From: Diadema setosum
Taxonomy: Eukaryota; Echinodermata; Echinoidea; Diadematoida; Diadematidae
Direction: 5' to 3'
DNA: 64,000 nt
Assembly: GCA_033980235.1 (NCBI GenBank)
Contig: CM067067.1
Location: forward strand, 16,858,739-16,922,738
Shown piece by piece: positions 1 to 14,200 of this stretch (the stretch's first letter is position 1; each line of letters begins with the position of its first letter). The position numbers and the translations under genes are program-made. The notes under the pieces were generated by a model, which did no database searches, was not told the origin of the DNA, and was given only the letters and a program-made list of their open reading frames with translations.

Positions 1-42
1 ACTTACAGACATCAAGCTTTCTCACGCACGGACATCGAAACG

Positions 43-81
<39 letters not shown>

Positions 82-3000
82 ACTTTGGTTCATCAGTCAA
101 CAATCGAAAAAAAAAGGAAGGAATACAGGGTGCAGGGTAAAAACAAAAACTTTCGGCAAATGAGAAGAGGAAAACGGTAGGTCCTGTGCCCATTTTACTG
201 GAACAAAAGTTTTCAAGTGGATAGACGTTGCCCTTGTGATACTAATCAAGCCTTACTTGGGTGACCCATTCTAATGCAGGGTCACAATTTGAGGTTAATT
301 GGTTTCAAAGTCTGAAATGCTCCGATTGTTCTAAAACATGATATGTCAAATTACTTGTCTTGCAATCTTCAATAAAACTGAATGACAAAAATGTTGATTA
401 CTGTATGCCTGACTCATCCTTAAATCACACAGAATAGGAATGTTCAAAGGGCGATCTATCTTTTTAGCAATTGCAACATTTCTCAACATTGCTAGTAAGT
501 ATTCATTGTAATAGCCATCTTTTTGGGGAGTTCTGTTTTTACAACATACGCGTTCAAGTGATATTTTGTTGTTTTACTCGACGGAAAAAACAGTGCAACT
601 TTCAAAAGGTCAGATCTTCATAATGAAATTTCATCTACTCTTGCTGTAGATTACGCCTCCTAACATATCTCTGATTGCCATCTAGAAAGCATTAATAACT
701 GATGCTGGCTGTATCTGTAGTTGACTACCTCAGATACATTGTTTAGAATTCTCTTAGCACTTTTAAAAGTCTCAAATATAAACACTTCCCGGGTTGTAAC
801 TTCTTTTATGTTTGAGCACTACGGTTATCTATTGCCTTTAGCATTTCAAAAAACGCGATCACTCTAAATAATCGACCTCCCTTTGGTTGAAATCAAAGCT
901 TATCTTCGATGTAGTGAGATATTTCTTTCTTTCTGCAACTTTCTTTGCAATAACTAAAAAAAACCAAAACAGCCCCTATCACCCCCATATTTTGTACATG
1001 TTTAGTTCATGTCACGTACATTATTACATAAAATAACAACTACTCGATCGGACACCATCTTGGGTATGTAAATTAGGGTCAAAGGTCATAAATGTTTCAT
1101 CCTGTATCTTGGTGAATACATGTCTTATCTTTCCCATATTTTGCACACGCAAAGACCATGTTACAAGAATCATTTCACAAGATAACCACTTTTTGCTCAG
1201 ATGCCATCTTGTCTGTGCAAAGTGGGGTCAAAGGTCATATGTACTTCTTTCTCTATCTTCGTTATGACGTGTTATCTTTATGGGAGGGAATTTTTTTCTA
1301 GATGTGAAAATTGACATGATTGTCTTTATCGAGCACTAGCTCACTTACCCTTCGGTAAATTTCTCCCAGGTTTTAATATGTTGTAGATGAGACTTTGCGC
1401 TATCGATAGTGTGTCCTCCGTTTTTTCATACGACGTCGAAATCACGTCACAAAACTTGGCTAAAATTAAAGTTTAGCTTCGATGTATTTTCATGTTTCTT
1501 TCTTTTTGCAACTTTCTTTGCAATAACTCAAGAAAAACAGGCCCTATCAGCCCCATATTTTGCACATGTTTAGTTCATGTCACGTACATTATTTCATAAA
1601 ATAACAACTACTTGATCGGACACCATCTTGGGTAGGTAAATTAGGGTCAAAGGTCACAAATGTTTCATCCTGTATCTTGGTGAATACATGTCCTTTCTTT
1701 CCCATATTTTGCACATGCAAAGACCTTGTTACAAGAAACATTTTACAAAGTAACCACTTTTTGCTCAGATGCCATCTTGGCTGTCCAAAGCGGGGTCAAA
1801 AGTCAAATATACTTCATTCTGTATCTTCGTTAGTGTATACGGAATTCGGTACAAAGATGGCAGGTCTGACTGCCTTTTCTAAATGAGAATCCAAAAATCA
1901 CACGGCCAATGTCCCCTAAACACAGATGAAACAGGTATATATGATTATGGTCATGCCTTTTGGAACCAGGACTCAAATCACTGATTTCAAAACAGATCGC
2001 ATCACCTAATTTGTCAGTGTTGACAAATTCCAAGTCTAGTTTTTCTTAAAGCTGTTACGGAACACAACTTATTCAGTTCATACTTATTATAACCAATTGA
2101 ATCCTTTTAGACTAATATTCATTACTATGTAGGCCTATGTATGTATGTATGTATGTATGTATGTATGTATGCAAACATGCAAGCGTGTTGGTCGTAACAT
2201 TTGTCACAACGTATGTGTCACATTCATAGTGCGTTGACGATGACTCAGAGCATGTACGTCATAAGCGCTCTTGTCTCAGGCATAATGCACTCCTTTATTC
2301 TTACACTATAATACTAGTACAATGTTTTTGTTCATATGCTTTACTCTCAATATCCCCATGCATACAAACAAACACATACACTCACACATATGCACGCACG
2401 CAAACACACGAAACAACGTGGAATGTAATTCCACACAATGTTCAGTTGAACATGGTGTGGAATTTGCACGGTCAGTGGTGACTGCATCATCTATGACCGT
2501 ATTATATAATGTGTATTTCTGAGACCATTATACTCGTCATAAGAATCTGCTTCTGATGATGATCGCATGCATTTCTATTACACTTAGCTTTACTTAATTT
2601 GTCTGTTGAACAGCAGGCATGTGAAATGCTGTTTGTTTGTTTTTTAATGCGTAAATTACACTTTAATCATTTATTTTGTATTATGAAGAAAAACAGCGCT
2701 GTACATTCTCTAGCCAGTCATTCACCCGATTACTTGTATTTCCACTGTACAAATACCACTCAATAATTTTATTCAATTGCTTTTTGTGTTATTTTTGTAT
2801 GAAAGAGGAATGCTGATATAAAATCACATTGCATCAACAATACAGTCAAGTCAAACAAAATGGTAGAAGTTTCATCGAGCTATCATAAAAATCAGAGAAC
2901 ATCATGTACCTCGAATGTGCCAAAAAACACTGATTTCAAGCAAAACGCACTGTTTTACCTGGTAATTGTGATGTCATATAAGGTATCGTGTCAAGATTAC

Positions 3001-5435
3001 AGTATTAGTCTGAAAGCTGCTTATTGGCATATTATGTACAGAAGCCTCAAGGAAGATTAATAATATCGTATCGCTGAACCTGCTGAAGAATCAGTGCATG
3101 TACAAGCATCTTAGGGGAGGGCGTTATGACCGACGCTGTGGTCCAAATTGACCATTCAAAAGACATTTTTACATTTTTGACGTTTCAATTGAAATCGTCT
3201 TGAATATGATATTTTCTGTCATTGTGAGTTAAAAGGAAGTTGCACATAGTATCTAATTATATTATTCTTATACATTTACTTTTTTGAACATAATGTTGTT
3301 AGACAGATCAGGGCTGGCGCAACCGGGGGCCGTCTATAAGCCCCCCCCCCCCACCCCATCCCCCACCCCCCCCCCCCCTCCACACACACACACACACACA
3401 CGCATACACACGTTTTTGCATAATACAAAGGAATACATAGGGTTTAACCTCTTGTGCTAACCACTTTTTTCCCCCGGAATTGGCACGAGAAAAATGCGGT
3501 TAAACTTTGATTACCCTCGGAAGTTTTACCAGAAAATTGCGGTTAAGGTTTCTTTCTTTTTTCTTTTTTTTTTCTTTTTTTTTTTTGCCTGTCTCAGCTG
3601 ATGAAACCCAGAAGTGGCACCAGACATTGCGTTGAAGGCCTTTTAATAATTTATTTATTTATTTATTTATCTATCTATCTATCTATCAATCTATCTTTAT
3701 ATATTTTTTTTGCTTGTCAGCTGATGAAACCCGGAAGTGCCGCCACAAATATAAACTACCCCCTCCCCCCCCCCCCCCACTTTTAAAAACATGGCGCCGG
3801 CCCTGCAAATTATTTGAATTTTATTTGTAGCAATCTGAGCATATTGGATGCTGTTATGAGTCGTCATTAAGGTTGGTTATAGGAAAATTTCGGAGCTGTT
3901 TTGTTTGCAAAAAATAAAGGATAATAACTATACTACTTCAAGTTTTAAACAAGTTTTGTAATAACATTTCTAATAGATTCAAACATAGATGATTTCGCGC
4001 CCTGCAAAGTGTTTGGAGATTTCAAGAACAAACAGACAAACAAACGGAAATCGAGAGTTCTAAGTTAGCCAAGTTATGTTGATACAGTATAAAAGCGAAA
4101 TGCTTCTAGAGACAGTAGAGGACTGGTTGATTAATGTATCATATTCTATAGAGCAAACAACTGAACATTCCGAGAGTCCAAATGGCGTTTGAACTTCTTC
4201 AAATGGCCATGCTGTCCTTGGTAGGGTTAAACAACATACAATTAGATCTACTGCTTTTTATGGCAATGTTGAGAAATTTGGCATTTCATTGAAACTTCAA
4301 TTTCCTACTGACATTTCCGGTCAATTTAAATGGTCACATAATATATAGCAACTCATTCTTTCTTTCTTTCTTTTTTCGTTTTTGTTGTTGATAACTCGGA
4401 ATTGCAGGTTGAGTACTTTGATGATTCGAGTACTTTGATGATTAAACAATCAAAGTATTTTCAAACTTTGACCCCAACAGACTTGACGGAATTTTGAAGA
4501 GGGTTGCCACAGGTAAATCTGCTTGGTACGACATGGGAAACCTTCACTCTCAAACCTTGTTTAGTTTTGGGGAAATGGTGTAAGGGATTACACGTTTTTC
4601 CTCCACTAAAAGTTGCCGTATTGTTAGACAAGACAAGTGGGGAATATGCGCTGACAACACCGGCAGATTACTGACAAGGACATTTACTTCGACTCGGACA
4701 GACGAACAAACAAACAAACAAACAAACAGACAAAGCCACACGACGATGATCTGACATGTTATGCAGTACAGACTGTGTAGGGCAGTTGGGTTGGGTGAAA
4801 GCGAAGGGTTTAGCTTCAACATGTTTTTAACTCACCAGGGTGATGTTCACGCTGCTGCAATCTTTGCGTCAACGCTTTGCATCAACGCTTGGAGGAGATA
4901 AATTCACATCCTCAAAAGACAAAATCACTTGAGAAGTTGTTTTTCAAAATAGAATGAGATGCGGATTCCAGTTGAAGGCGGCTACCCATTCGCTGAGTTT
5001 CTGCATACATTCTGTAGGTAAAGTCTCCAAATTCTGATTCTATGCACACGAAAACCTGAAATTGCTTCCAAAGTTTTGAGAAGTCGACCTCTTGATAAAT
5101 GCTAAATACAATGTACATATCTCTGACTAAATCCTTCAAGGCTTTACATATCGAGATAGGTCTAATTGTGGTTTGTTTTTCTTTGCTTGTTTGTATGTGT
5201 CTAGATACATATTCCTTCCTACACGGAAAATAGAGAAGCTAGCTTCTGTCTGGCACACATGAAGATCGTAATCCTATAACCGTTAAAAATAAGTTCTATT
5301 AAGTCGACCTCATAACTACATATATTCCACCTCATCTCTTTTCCCTTACAAAATGACAAACAGCTGCTGACAGTACTCAAATCAAAATGATTACTGATCC
5401 ACGATCATTTTGACTACAGTCCGTTGTATACTCAC
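1..5435. other. No gene recognised: simple repeats and a duplicated dispersed repeat
   Basis: Holds a (CA)n tract at 41-83, a diverged direct duplication (about 880-1268 and 1452-1830), a (GTAT)n run (2136-2172), poly-C and (CA)n tracts near 3340-3402, an (ATTT/ATCT)n stretch (3645-3700) and an (AAAC)n run (4705-4730). The missing 3' exon or exons of the modular Kazal gene may be here. None could be identified from domain similarity. Confidence 0.5.
880..1830. repeat. Diverged direct duplication, about 380-bp units
   Basis: The stretches 880-1268 and 1452-1830 match closely at an offset of about 568 bp. Shared blocks include TCATGTCACGTACATTATT and CCTGTATCTTGGTGAATACA. Each unit carries a GGGTCAAAGGTCA site. 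The units look like two copies of one dispersed repeat. Confidence 0.8.
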
Positions 5436-5643
5436 TAGAAGGTATGGTAGGGGGAGGAATATCTGGCTGGCACCCTATCCTTCGACACGACACCGCCTCA
5501 TCGTTACGCAACGGCAGCTCAAAATCTGGCTCCGGGGAATCCCCCTTGGTAAACACAATGCAGATGTAGCCGTATTCAGACTCTGGACATCCCATACCCG
5601 TCACGTCGAGAGTGGTCTCAATGCTGTTATACACCAGTGGCAC
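5436..5643 (-). CDS. Exon 9 of the modular Kazal protein: cysteine half of module 4 plus proline-rich tail
   Basis: Acceptor TTACTTTAG|GTG and donor TTCTA|GTGAGT. Phase 0 to 1, 69 codons and one base. It encodes TGMGCPESEYGYICIVFTKG and SCRRIGC, then a short linker rich in proline (DIPPPTIPS). The strong donor shows the coding sequence continues downstream; the next exon was not identified. Confidence 0.83.
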
Positions 5644-8600
5644 CTAAAGTAAGAAATTAGGTGGAGTTGGGTTGTGAGTTTTCTTCCGTTAGTCTCCCTC
5701 TACGAAATGAAAAAGTGGATTTATCGATAATTTCGCCTCGTCCTGAGGATATGAGGGCTTCGAAAGTAGGATACTACATTTTGCTGTAACACAGCCACAA
5801 TCGCCTCTGAATTGGACGCACGTGCTCTGCTACTTAAGAGGTTTTGAGAGAAAAGTATATATCCGAAAATTGCAGATTAAATTTTGGTTTCACTATCTTT
5901 ACAATGATCCATGTAATGTGAGTGCGTTTCCTTTGAATTTTAGCACAAAGCATAAAGCAATTTTGAGCAATGGTAAGCAAGTAAAATCTAAACAGAAAAT
6001 AATACGGAATTTCGTTTTTCGTGTTCATTTTCTCATCAGTTGTCTGTTTATCATTCATTGCAAGTGCTGTTGAGTGAGAAAGAAAATGAATCGTGCCTGA
6101 GGCGAGATGGGGACGGATGCCTGACTGTCGCTAAGAATTTGTTCTCGGTACTGGCCCCGGGTCCCACTCCCGTCACTGTTTGCGCTCGTAAAGAGGCCAA
6201 GCCTCCAAAGACCTTCCCCGTCGGCCGAGGCGGACCCGTTTGTTGTCGTAACTTGGGCACTGATCGAAATGTCGCTGGCGCTACCTATGCGACGGGTTAG
6301 CAGCGCCACGTTCCAGTTCAGTGACGCGAGACGTACCACAGGCAACCGGGTTGGCTCCTCTGATTGGATAACACAAAAGAGAGCAATGTAATATACAAGA
6401 CATTTCAAAGACCTGATATTATATTAGCACTAAATTTGACCACACATATCTATTCAACTATGTTAACACCAGCAGTGCCGTCTGTGATTTGATTGGACAA
6501 TAGAGTATAACTGGCGCAAAGATGTACATGTTTTAAGGATAACAATATTGGTGGTTACAGCTCTTAAAGTTCTGCAGTAATTGCGTGCATATGAACTTTG
6601 CCATAGATGAGATACACGTTCATTTCGCAACTATTAATCTTAACAACCCCTGTCTGCAAGAGTTTGTTTGGGAAACGTTCGTTGGTCCACGTCTTCATTG
6701 CTTTTTTAAAGAAAACTCGTGAAGAAAATTTCAAAACGTCGCATGTATTATAAGTGATGTATACATAATATTCATTTGCTTAGGGCATCACACTTGGGTC
6801 TTCTGCAGCAAAAGTTTAGACCTGTACCTGGACAGGTCACCCTTTGGCACATTATGACCGGTCTCTGCTCATCGTTGTGGAAGACAAAGTCGGGCTGGGC
6901 ACTGTCCCCTTTCGCGATCTCCAGGCACAGGTGTTTGTAAACAGAGCAGCCAAGAGCCGAGACGTCAAACTGTGTGGGAAGAGGCGGGAATGCCAGCTTT
7001 GTATTCGGTCCCGCAGGCTGCGAAGCTTGGGTTGGGTTGAGCACCTGACGCACGTAGTTGAAGCGTTCATTGGAGCTGCCATCAGCCGACGGACTGCCAA
7101 AGAGTCCCACGCGCCACAAGTCTCTGCCGCTCACCTCGTCGCTGCCCGGAATGAAGGTGATAACGACATTGAGCTCGATGTCGCTGGGAGCGCCGCGACG
7201 ACCTCTTACCAAAGTTATTCCCCACGACACGGGACCGATTGCGATGCGATTGAGGGTGGCTGGCAACAGGATATTGAAGGGATAAACGGGAGACAATAAA
7301 TGATTGTTATGAATGTTATGATTTTGCTCTCTCTCCCTCAGTCTCAAAATAGCTTTATGAACACTGGTGAGTTGGGTCTGTTTCCTGTCAAGCATACGGG
7401 AACCAACTTCACAAGCTTAGATTACATAATTGCAAGGGTATTATTACTGTTACTCATAATCATGTAAGGAACATAAAAATAATACACTTCGAACGTATCG
7501 AATTAAAACTCTATTATCTTCATTCTTCATTCCTTCTTACTTTTGTATCAATTAGTTAGATCGCAGGTAACACAAGAGCGAAGACCACCCTGTCTACAAC
7601 GTCTAAAGCCTCTCAGGTTGTAAAAAGGTTTTGAGATGACGTAAAATATTCGCAGTATTCTGCAACCGAATTAGGCAGGACAGAGGTTTTCGATGCTTCT
7701 TCGAACACGACCAGATTGGTTTCCATTAACTCTCTTTCGGTTCCCGCAGGTCAGCGACCAGTCCTTACCTACTTGTGACCGGGGCCAAATGACTGAATGA
7801 TACGGAACTTCTTCTGGTGCAAGCTTCACTTTTATCTATCTTTGCGAGTAAATAAATAAATAAACATGAAAAGAAAAGATAATATATAGAAAGGGCTCAT
7901 GAAAAGGGCAAGCTTACCTAGTGGATCACACGGCGCCACACGACAGCTTGTGAACACGTCTTTCCCCGAGTTCGTTTGGAAGGGAAAGTACGGCTCTGGA
8001 TTTTCGCCCCTGGTGAACTCGACGCACATGTAGCCAAACTCGTTGCAGCCAAGCGCAGTGATCTCAAACGGAAACCGCCCTTGGATGGGCAGGGGGAGTC
8101 CCGCCACCAAGGTTTGGCCAGAACCAGCTTCGTCCAAGATCTAGGAGTGCATTGGTGAGGAGAAAAGACGGAAGAGCACTGTAGCATAGTGGATAAGACT
8201 CGTTACTATTACTCGAAGGACCCGAGTTCGAATCCCGTCGAGAGCCTACGTCCTCGGACTTGGTATCTTCACCAATCGCGTTCTTCTCGACTGAGGTGTG
8301 TAAGTGGGTACGTTAATGATAAGGGCGGGGTCCTCTGGTAGAGTAACGGCAATCACTCTGATTGTTATTATTATCATTATTGTTATTATTGTTATGGTCA
8401 GTTGCCTGGAACTTGCACAGAAATTAACACATCATTAAGAAATCAAGAAAACTGCTAGGCTGTTCAGATTATTAACGACCCAACTCTGAAATAGGCTCTT
8501 TAAGCATTTTCTTTTTCTTAAGCAAAGATGAGCAATGTAAGACGGCACTACGACCTCGTCACACCACCTTCTTCTATTCTTCCAACAATCGATATCCACA

Positions 8601-11170
8601 TGTGGTGTGGTTATCACCCATGCGTCACGGGTGTTCCATCAAATCCTCAAACACTTACTTGGGGTATGTATCCAAATTTTGGTCCCGTGCCGTTGACGTT
8701 GGTGCTCCCGAAGACGCCCATCCGCCAAAGATTGCCGCCTGCGATGCTTTCACTGGTCTCGTTAGCAAAGAGGAAGGCCTCTATCGTCACCTCTGGCACC
8801 TCCCCGGGCTCTGCGCTCGCCGCACGTGCCGACCAAAATATGCTCTCTATTATCACTCCTAAAACAAACAAAAAATGTTCAAACAAAATGACTTAATCTG
8901 CTGTAGGTGGCGTACAAGCACAAAATCAATTTACATATAACTTGACGGTCAGTCAACATTATCTCCTTTTCACCTTTCAAATTATTACTATCACCATCAT
9001 TATCTATGTACAGAAGATGACCATCATCATAATTTTCAATACATTATTCTTTTATGAATGTTAAGATTTGAAAAAAAAAAATACAATCGTCAACACATTG
9101 CTTCTTTTTTTACATATGTAAAGATTTAAAAGCAATCAGTATATCATGATTTTTACAAAAGATTAATGTTAAGATTTAACGGACACATTGGGTATTTCCT
9201 TACGGTCTTCATAAGCCACGTTTAATTTTCATCACGGAGACGTACAAGTGATGAGGTTTGATCGTTAGGATTTAATGACAACGGGCTGTTACACAACGCC
9301 GAAAAAATGTAACAAAGCAAACACAAAAACAAAAGCCTCTGTAAGTGTTTAAAGTTTACCTGTTCTACATTCTCCAAAGTATTCGACTTCCAAGCTCGCC
9401 TGACTGCATCTCACCACGTTCTCCAGTTCGCATGAACTGGCGTATGTAATGCCATCCGTTCCACAAACGGGTTCTCCGTCCTCGGAACACGCTTGATGAC
9501 ATGAGGTGTCGAAGTCTGTACGGTGCGTGACATTTATATAGGGATGTGACAGTGGATATTGATAATGTTTGTAAACTCCTACGAAAGTAAACACGGGATA
9601 GCCTCTGTCTTCACGTCGGAATCGACACTTGGATTCAAAGAAGTGATGAATTTTCCCTAAATCTGTATGTAATTACTTCACAACAATTTAGAAAAGAAGT
9701 AAGAGCTTGTTGACGGATATTGTGGGGTTATGCAACTGATATTGTGCATGTCTATATCTCTACAATGGTCAATTCTCGTAAATCATTCATCCAACTACAG
9801 TTTCTTCAAAATTTTGTTTTTGTTTCGTTGTTCTCTTTAAGTGTAAAGTTAAAGGACACTTATAAATACTAAAGGTCTAAAAAGTTCTACATATATACCG
9901 TATGATGATTAGTTTACAGTTCAGTGACACTATAACACTACATCAGCGGGGGTCATTACATTCTTTTTCTCACGTCTGCTTGAACTTGTAAATCCCATCC
10001 CTATCCCTACCCCACCCCCTGCAAAGGGTCTATTTCGTCACGTACCGGTTCCATCGTTACCATAACAGGGTATCTGCGTGCACAGAACGGCCGTGCCCGT
10101 GAACGAGCGGATGATCATGTTAAACTGCGGGCGCGGATTGTCCCCCTGGGAGAACTCGACGCAGAAGTAGTTGAAATCGCTGCATCCTACCTGAAATAAC
10201 AAGAGGGCTGGTGTTTGGCGTTGCCATGGATACGAACATAAACAGACAGGAAGAGGAGAGGGTGGCACGGTGAGGAAAGGGTGGGGGTGGGTTATGAGAA
10301 CGAACGATGTCAGTAAGTCGATTGATGAAGTGTACACCAAATTGTAATCAATTCACACTTTGAATGTTAAAATTCCTTGACTTATTTGTGACCATTTGGT
10401 GACTGATTGATATTTCAACCGTTGTTTGATTGATTAAAGTGTACTTTGAACACGAAGTTGAATTTCATCTCAATTGCTGCGTAATTTCACATTATATTCC
10501 TGTCTACTATCATACACTAACGTGAAGTCCTGATCAGACTATAAGGACAATCAAAGAAACATTTGAATACAAATCGACAACAGTAGGCCTATATATACAA
10601 TGTTGACACAAAGTTGTCAAACCAAAGGGAAAATGCAAAAGAAGGCATATCCGCAAAACGGCGTTTGGTATCATTCAGTCATGTGCGATTCGGTCCAATA
10701 AGTTATTGGACTTACTGCCAAGAAAAGAAGTGTACAGAGAAATTGCATCACAGAAGTTACCAAATAGCCATAGTCACTTATGAGGTAAGATATAAATGAA
10801 AACGGAAGTTAATATCTTTTCTCACAAACGTCCATCATACATACAATAAACACAGTGCGTCCGTCCGTCTCGGACACAGAAGGCAAGATATACACTATAT
10901 GAGTAACTTAAAATCAGATCAATCAGGCTGATTCGAGGAGATGAGACGATGAGAAAACTGATATATCATTACTCATTTAAAAAAAAAAAAGTGTTTGTTT
11001 TAAAGGAGTTGACGGACAAACATTTTGTGATACAGAGAAGAATGTCATAACTAACATTTGGCTAAATTACTAGACAATTAAGTCATTTCAAGCTGTTCGA
11101 TTTCAGTGCTACTATAAATAACTGATAAGAAGATCATAGTTTATTTCACTTTCAGTTGTTGTTGCTGTTG

Positions 11171-11202
<32 letters not shown>

Positions 11203-14200
11203 GGTTGTGATGGTGGTGGTTGTGATGGTGGTGGGGTGCATGGGGGGCATACCTCATTCAGGTCATACTGGGTTCGTAAATCAGTGAAGACGTGCGGTCT
11301 CCCAGCGCGGATCTTGCGGGACGCGTCAGCCTCACCCAGGAGCTGGTACACATAGGGGCCCATCCGGTCTCCGAAGCCATCCTCGAACTGGCTCCGAAAG
11401 AGTCCTATCTTCCAGAGGCCCCGGCCGGAGATGCTATCCCCCTCCGCCGACGTTTGCAGGGAGACGTTGATGGAGATGTTCGGGCGAAAGTGACCGAGGT
11501 GTTCACTTGCGTGCACGTCCCAGCTGAAGCGCTCCAGAATAACACTGCGGAGTGCTCGTGGGCTCCGTTGGAGACCGACTTCTGTATTGTGTGACGTGGC
11601 AGCGGAGATACATGAAATGAGTGTTTCGGTTTTATACACATGAGAAATAATTTCTTTTATAGTCCTGATCTGATCTCGTGACTTAAGTGCGAGTTATATC
11701 AGTGACGTTCCAATAGTGGATGAATGAATTATTGGTAAATTTGCCAAATTAATGGATGATAGTTAAAATGTACAATTAGTTTCAATAGCCCTACATTGAT
11801 AATGCACGAAGTGACTTTATGAAATATGATATTTTCTGTGTACATGTGATAATGACGAATTTAGATATCATGCAAAACAGAAAGAATGATGACTGATGCA
11901 ACAGGTAAGGTAAGCGATCTATACACGGAAAAGTGCTTACCTGTTATTTTTTTCTCAGTCGGCGGCCCATATATTGTTGTTTTTCTTTACAAGTAGCAAG
12001 TGCACAGCAAGAGGTGCATCGTCATACAAACACAGCACTACTCGACGTAATACATAATTCATGACCGACCGTGTGTAGTGGAATCTTCCAGTGGTATCTT
12101 TATACTGGCTTCACTTTCAGCACCCTCTCTCGCTCCAGCCATTCGCTGTTGAGATTTCGCACGTGGAAGTAATTGATGCACAATGCCATCAAACGGGCGA
12201 CAATTATTGCTGGATCCCACGGGCAATGGTTGCAGTCAAGGTTGATGATGCAAAGACGAAATGATCCAATGATACATGCATGTACAGACACCCCTCACCC
12301 ATCGCAGCCACATACACACAGGCAGAAACACACACACACACAACGGGGTAAAACGAGTGGGCAAAACAGATACCCACTCAACTTACCCAAGGCTCAATCA
12401 CGGAGCGACAAGGTTCAATCGAATTTCAGCTGCCGCCGTCATGGCTGACCTTTCTCCATGGCCTTCTGACGAACGGGGAAAAGAAAATCTTATTTTTTCC
12501 CCCTTGGGGCACTTTTTCTTAACATTTCCTTCTCTTTATGTCAACATTTACTACGTCACTAACACTCGTTGAGTTAGGATGTCAACGTCGGCAATGTACG
12601 AAACTCTACTAAATCCCAATCCAAAGCCTATTTCTTTAGTTACCCTTGACAAATTTATGGTATTGTTCCTGCAAATTTCCGAATTCTTCGACAGCTGGAG
12701 GGAAAATTCTGTTGAGACTATCCACATTAAAGGCCCGAGAAATACAACCATGAAAATTCGTTAATGTCAAGCTAATAGTCTTCTTTAATACTTCCCTTCT
12801 GACCTTTCAAATACGCAGATGACATGTTGACATACTGATGTTAATATCATGTTCATTATCATCATAATCGTAAACCTTTCCCGTCAGCTATACTCTTCTT
12901 GGATTCAAGAAACATCTTTTTTGTTCAAAGATATTTTGTTTCATTTCTCTTGGTACTTTACCTTTTTCCCCGATCCTAATTTCTTCTTTCCTTTCTCAAA
13001 TTTGCGTTCTTTTATTTTCTTGTTCTCCTTCTTTAGTTTTCTCCCAAGATGGCGATTTCTTATCGATATCAGGTATTCTAGTCCAATCTTTCTTCTTCTT
13101 TTATTATCTTTATTTTAGGTTCAAAGGGGAGACAGTTTTCTATCATACTTTGAGTACTTTACGGACACGGAACCACGCATGCGCAATGATATATTTTGAT
13201 CCCTTGTGACAACATGTCTTGAATTTCCAAATCTAACTTGATTTTCATGTATATATCGTCGTCTCATCTCATATTTCTTTTCTGCTCATTCGGTTTGCTC
13301 CAAATCTAAACAAAATTGAAAACAAATCATAAGAGGATAACATGTTGTGGTGTCATGTTTATTTTTTGGGAGGAGAAAGAACAAAGAGAAACCAGCACAA
13401 AACCAGGTTCGAAAATACTTAGGGCCTATTCCTTGGGAAGTGGGGTAAAGTTAAACTAGCTTATTTGCCCCTTGGTGTTGTCATCGTTCGTTCTGTGGTT
13501 GTTTATCTTTTCTTTGTGTGGGTGTGAGTACGTGCCTCAAGGAGCGAGGTAACATCTGTCTTGCGTGGAACGTGTGGAAGAACAAACCACCTTGAAGAGA
13601 AATTGGCCATCTGTCTCCCTTACTGGGGCCTCCATGCCATCCCACCTATAGCTGCTATTTTAGTTCAGTTGATGTGATCAGCAATTTGTTGCCAATTTAA
13701 AATACGTCAGAATCTGCAATTGGTAAAAGTAACTGAGAGTCATGAGCTCTGTATCTTGCTTTCTTCCTCCTTTTTTCATGTCTTTTTCTTTCTTTCATAT
13801 ATTTTCTTCTATTGTTCTTCCGTTCTTTCTGGTGTTGTTTTTGCATTTTTGTTCTTTTTTCCTTTCATTTTTCTTATCTTCTTATAGTTATTATCTTAAT
13901 CGTAGGTATCTCTACTTTTTCCTGGTCGTCGTTGTCTTCTATATATTCTTTTACCCCCCCCCCCCCCCACTTTCCACATTTCTCTGCGTGTCCGTCTGTC
14001 TGTCTGCCTGTCTGTCTGTTTGTCTGTCTGTCTGCCCGTCTTTCCGCTCTGTGGGTCTCTGCTTACTCAGACGACGATGCGTTTTCTGAGCATGTGTTCG
14101 ATCGTCACGCGCTGCAGCTCTAGCCTCCTGGGGTAACAGACACAGAATTCTGCAGGTGGGAAGGTCAAAGCCGGCAATGTCTTTCCCCGCAACTGCTGCC

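Noticed and set aside
4550..4822. Minus-strand ORF with a hydrophobic stretch that might be a membrane anchor for the modular Kazal protein
   Set aside because: The hydrophobic run is mostly a translated (GTTT)n repeat, and the required phase-1 entry hits a stop.
6844..7299. Plus-strand ORF of 151 codons
   Set aside because: Shadow of module 3 on the opposite strand; the minus-strand frame carries the conserved module.
8176..8260. Possible tRNA gene
   Set aside because: A and B boxes are present, but the stems do not pair into a sound cloverleaf, and a SINE body and simple tail follow.
12110..12291. Exon-like stretch open on both strands (plus strand preceded by TTCACTTTCAG)
   Set aside because: No family match on either strand and no partner exon in a consistent phase; not enough to call.
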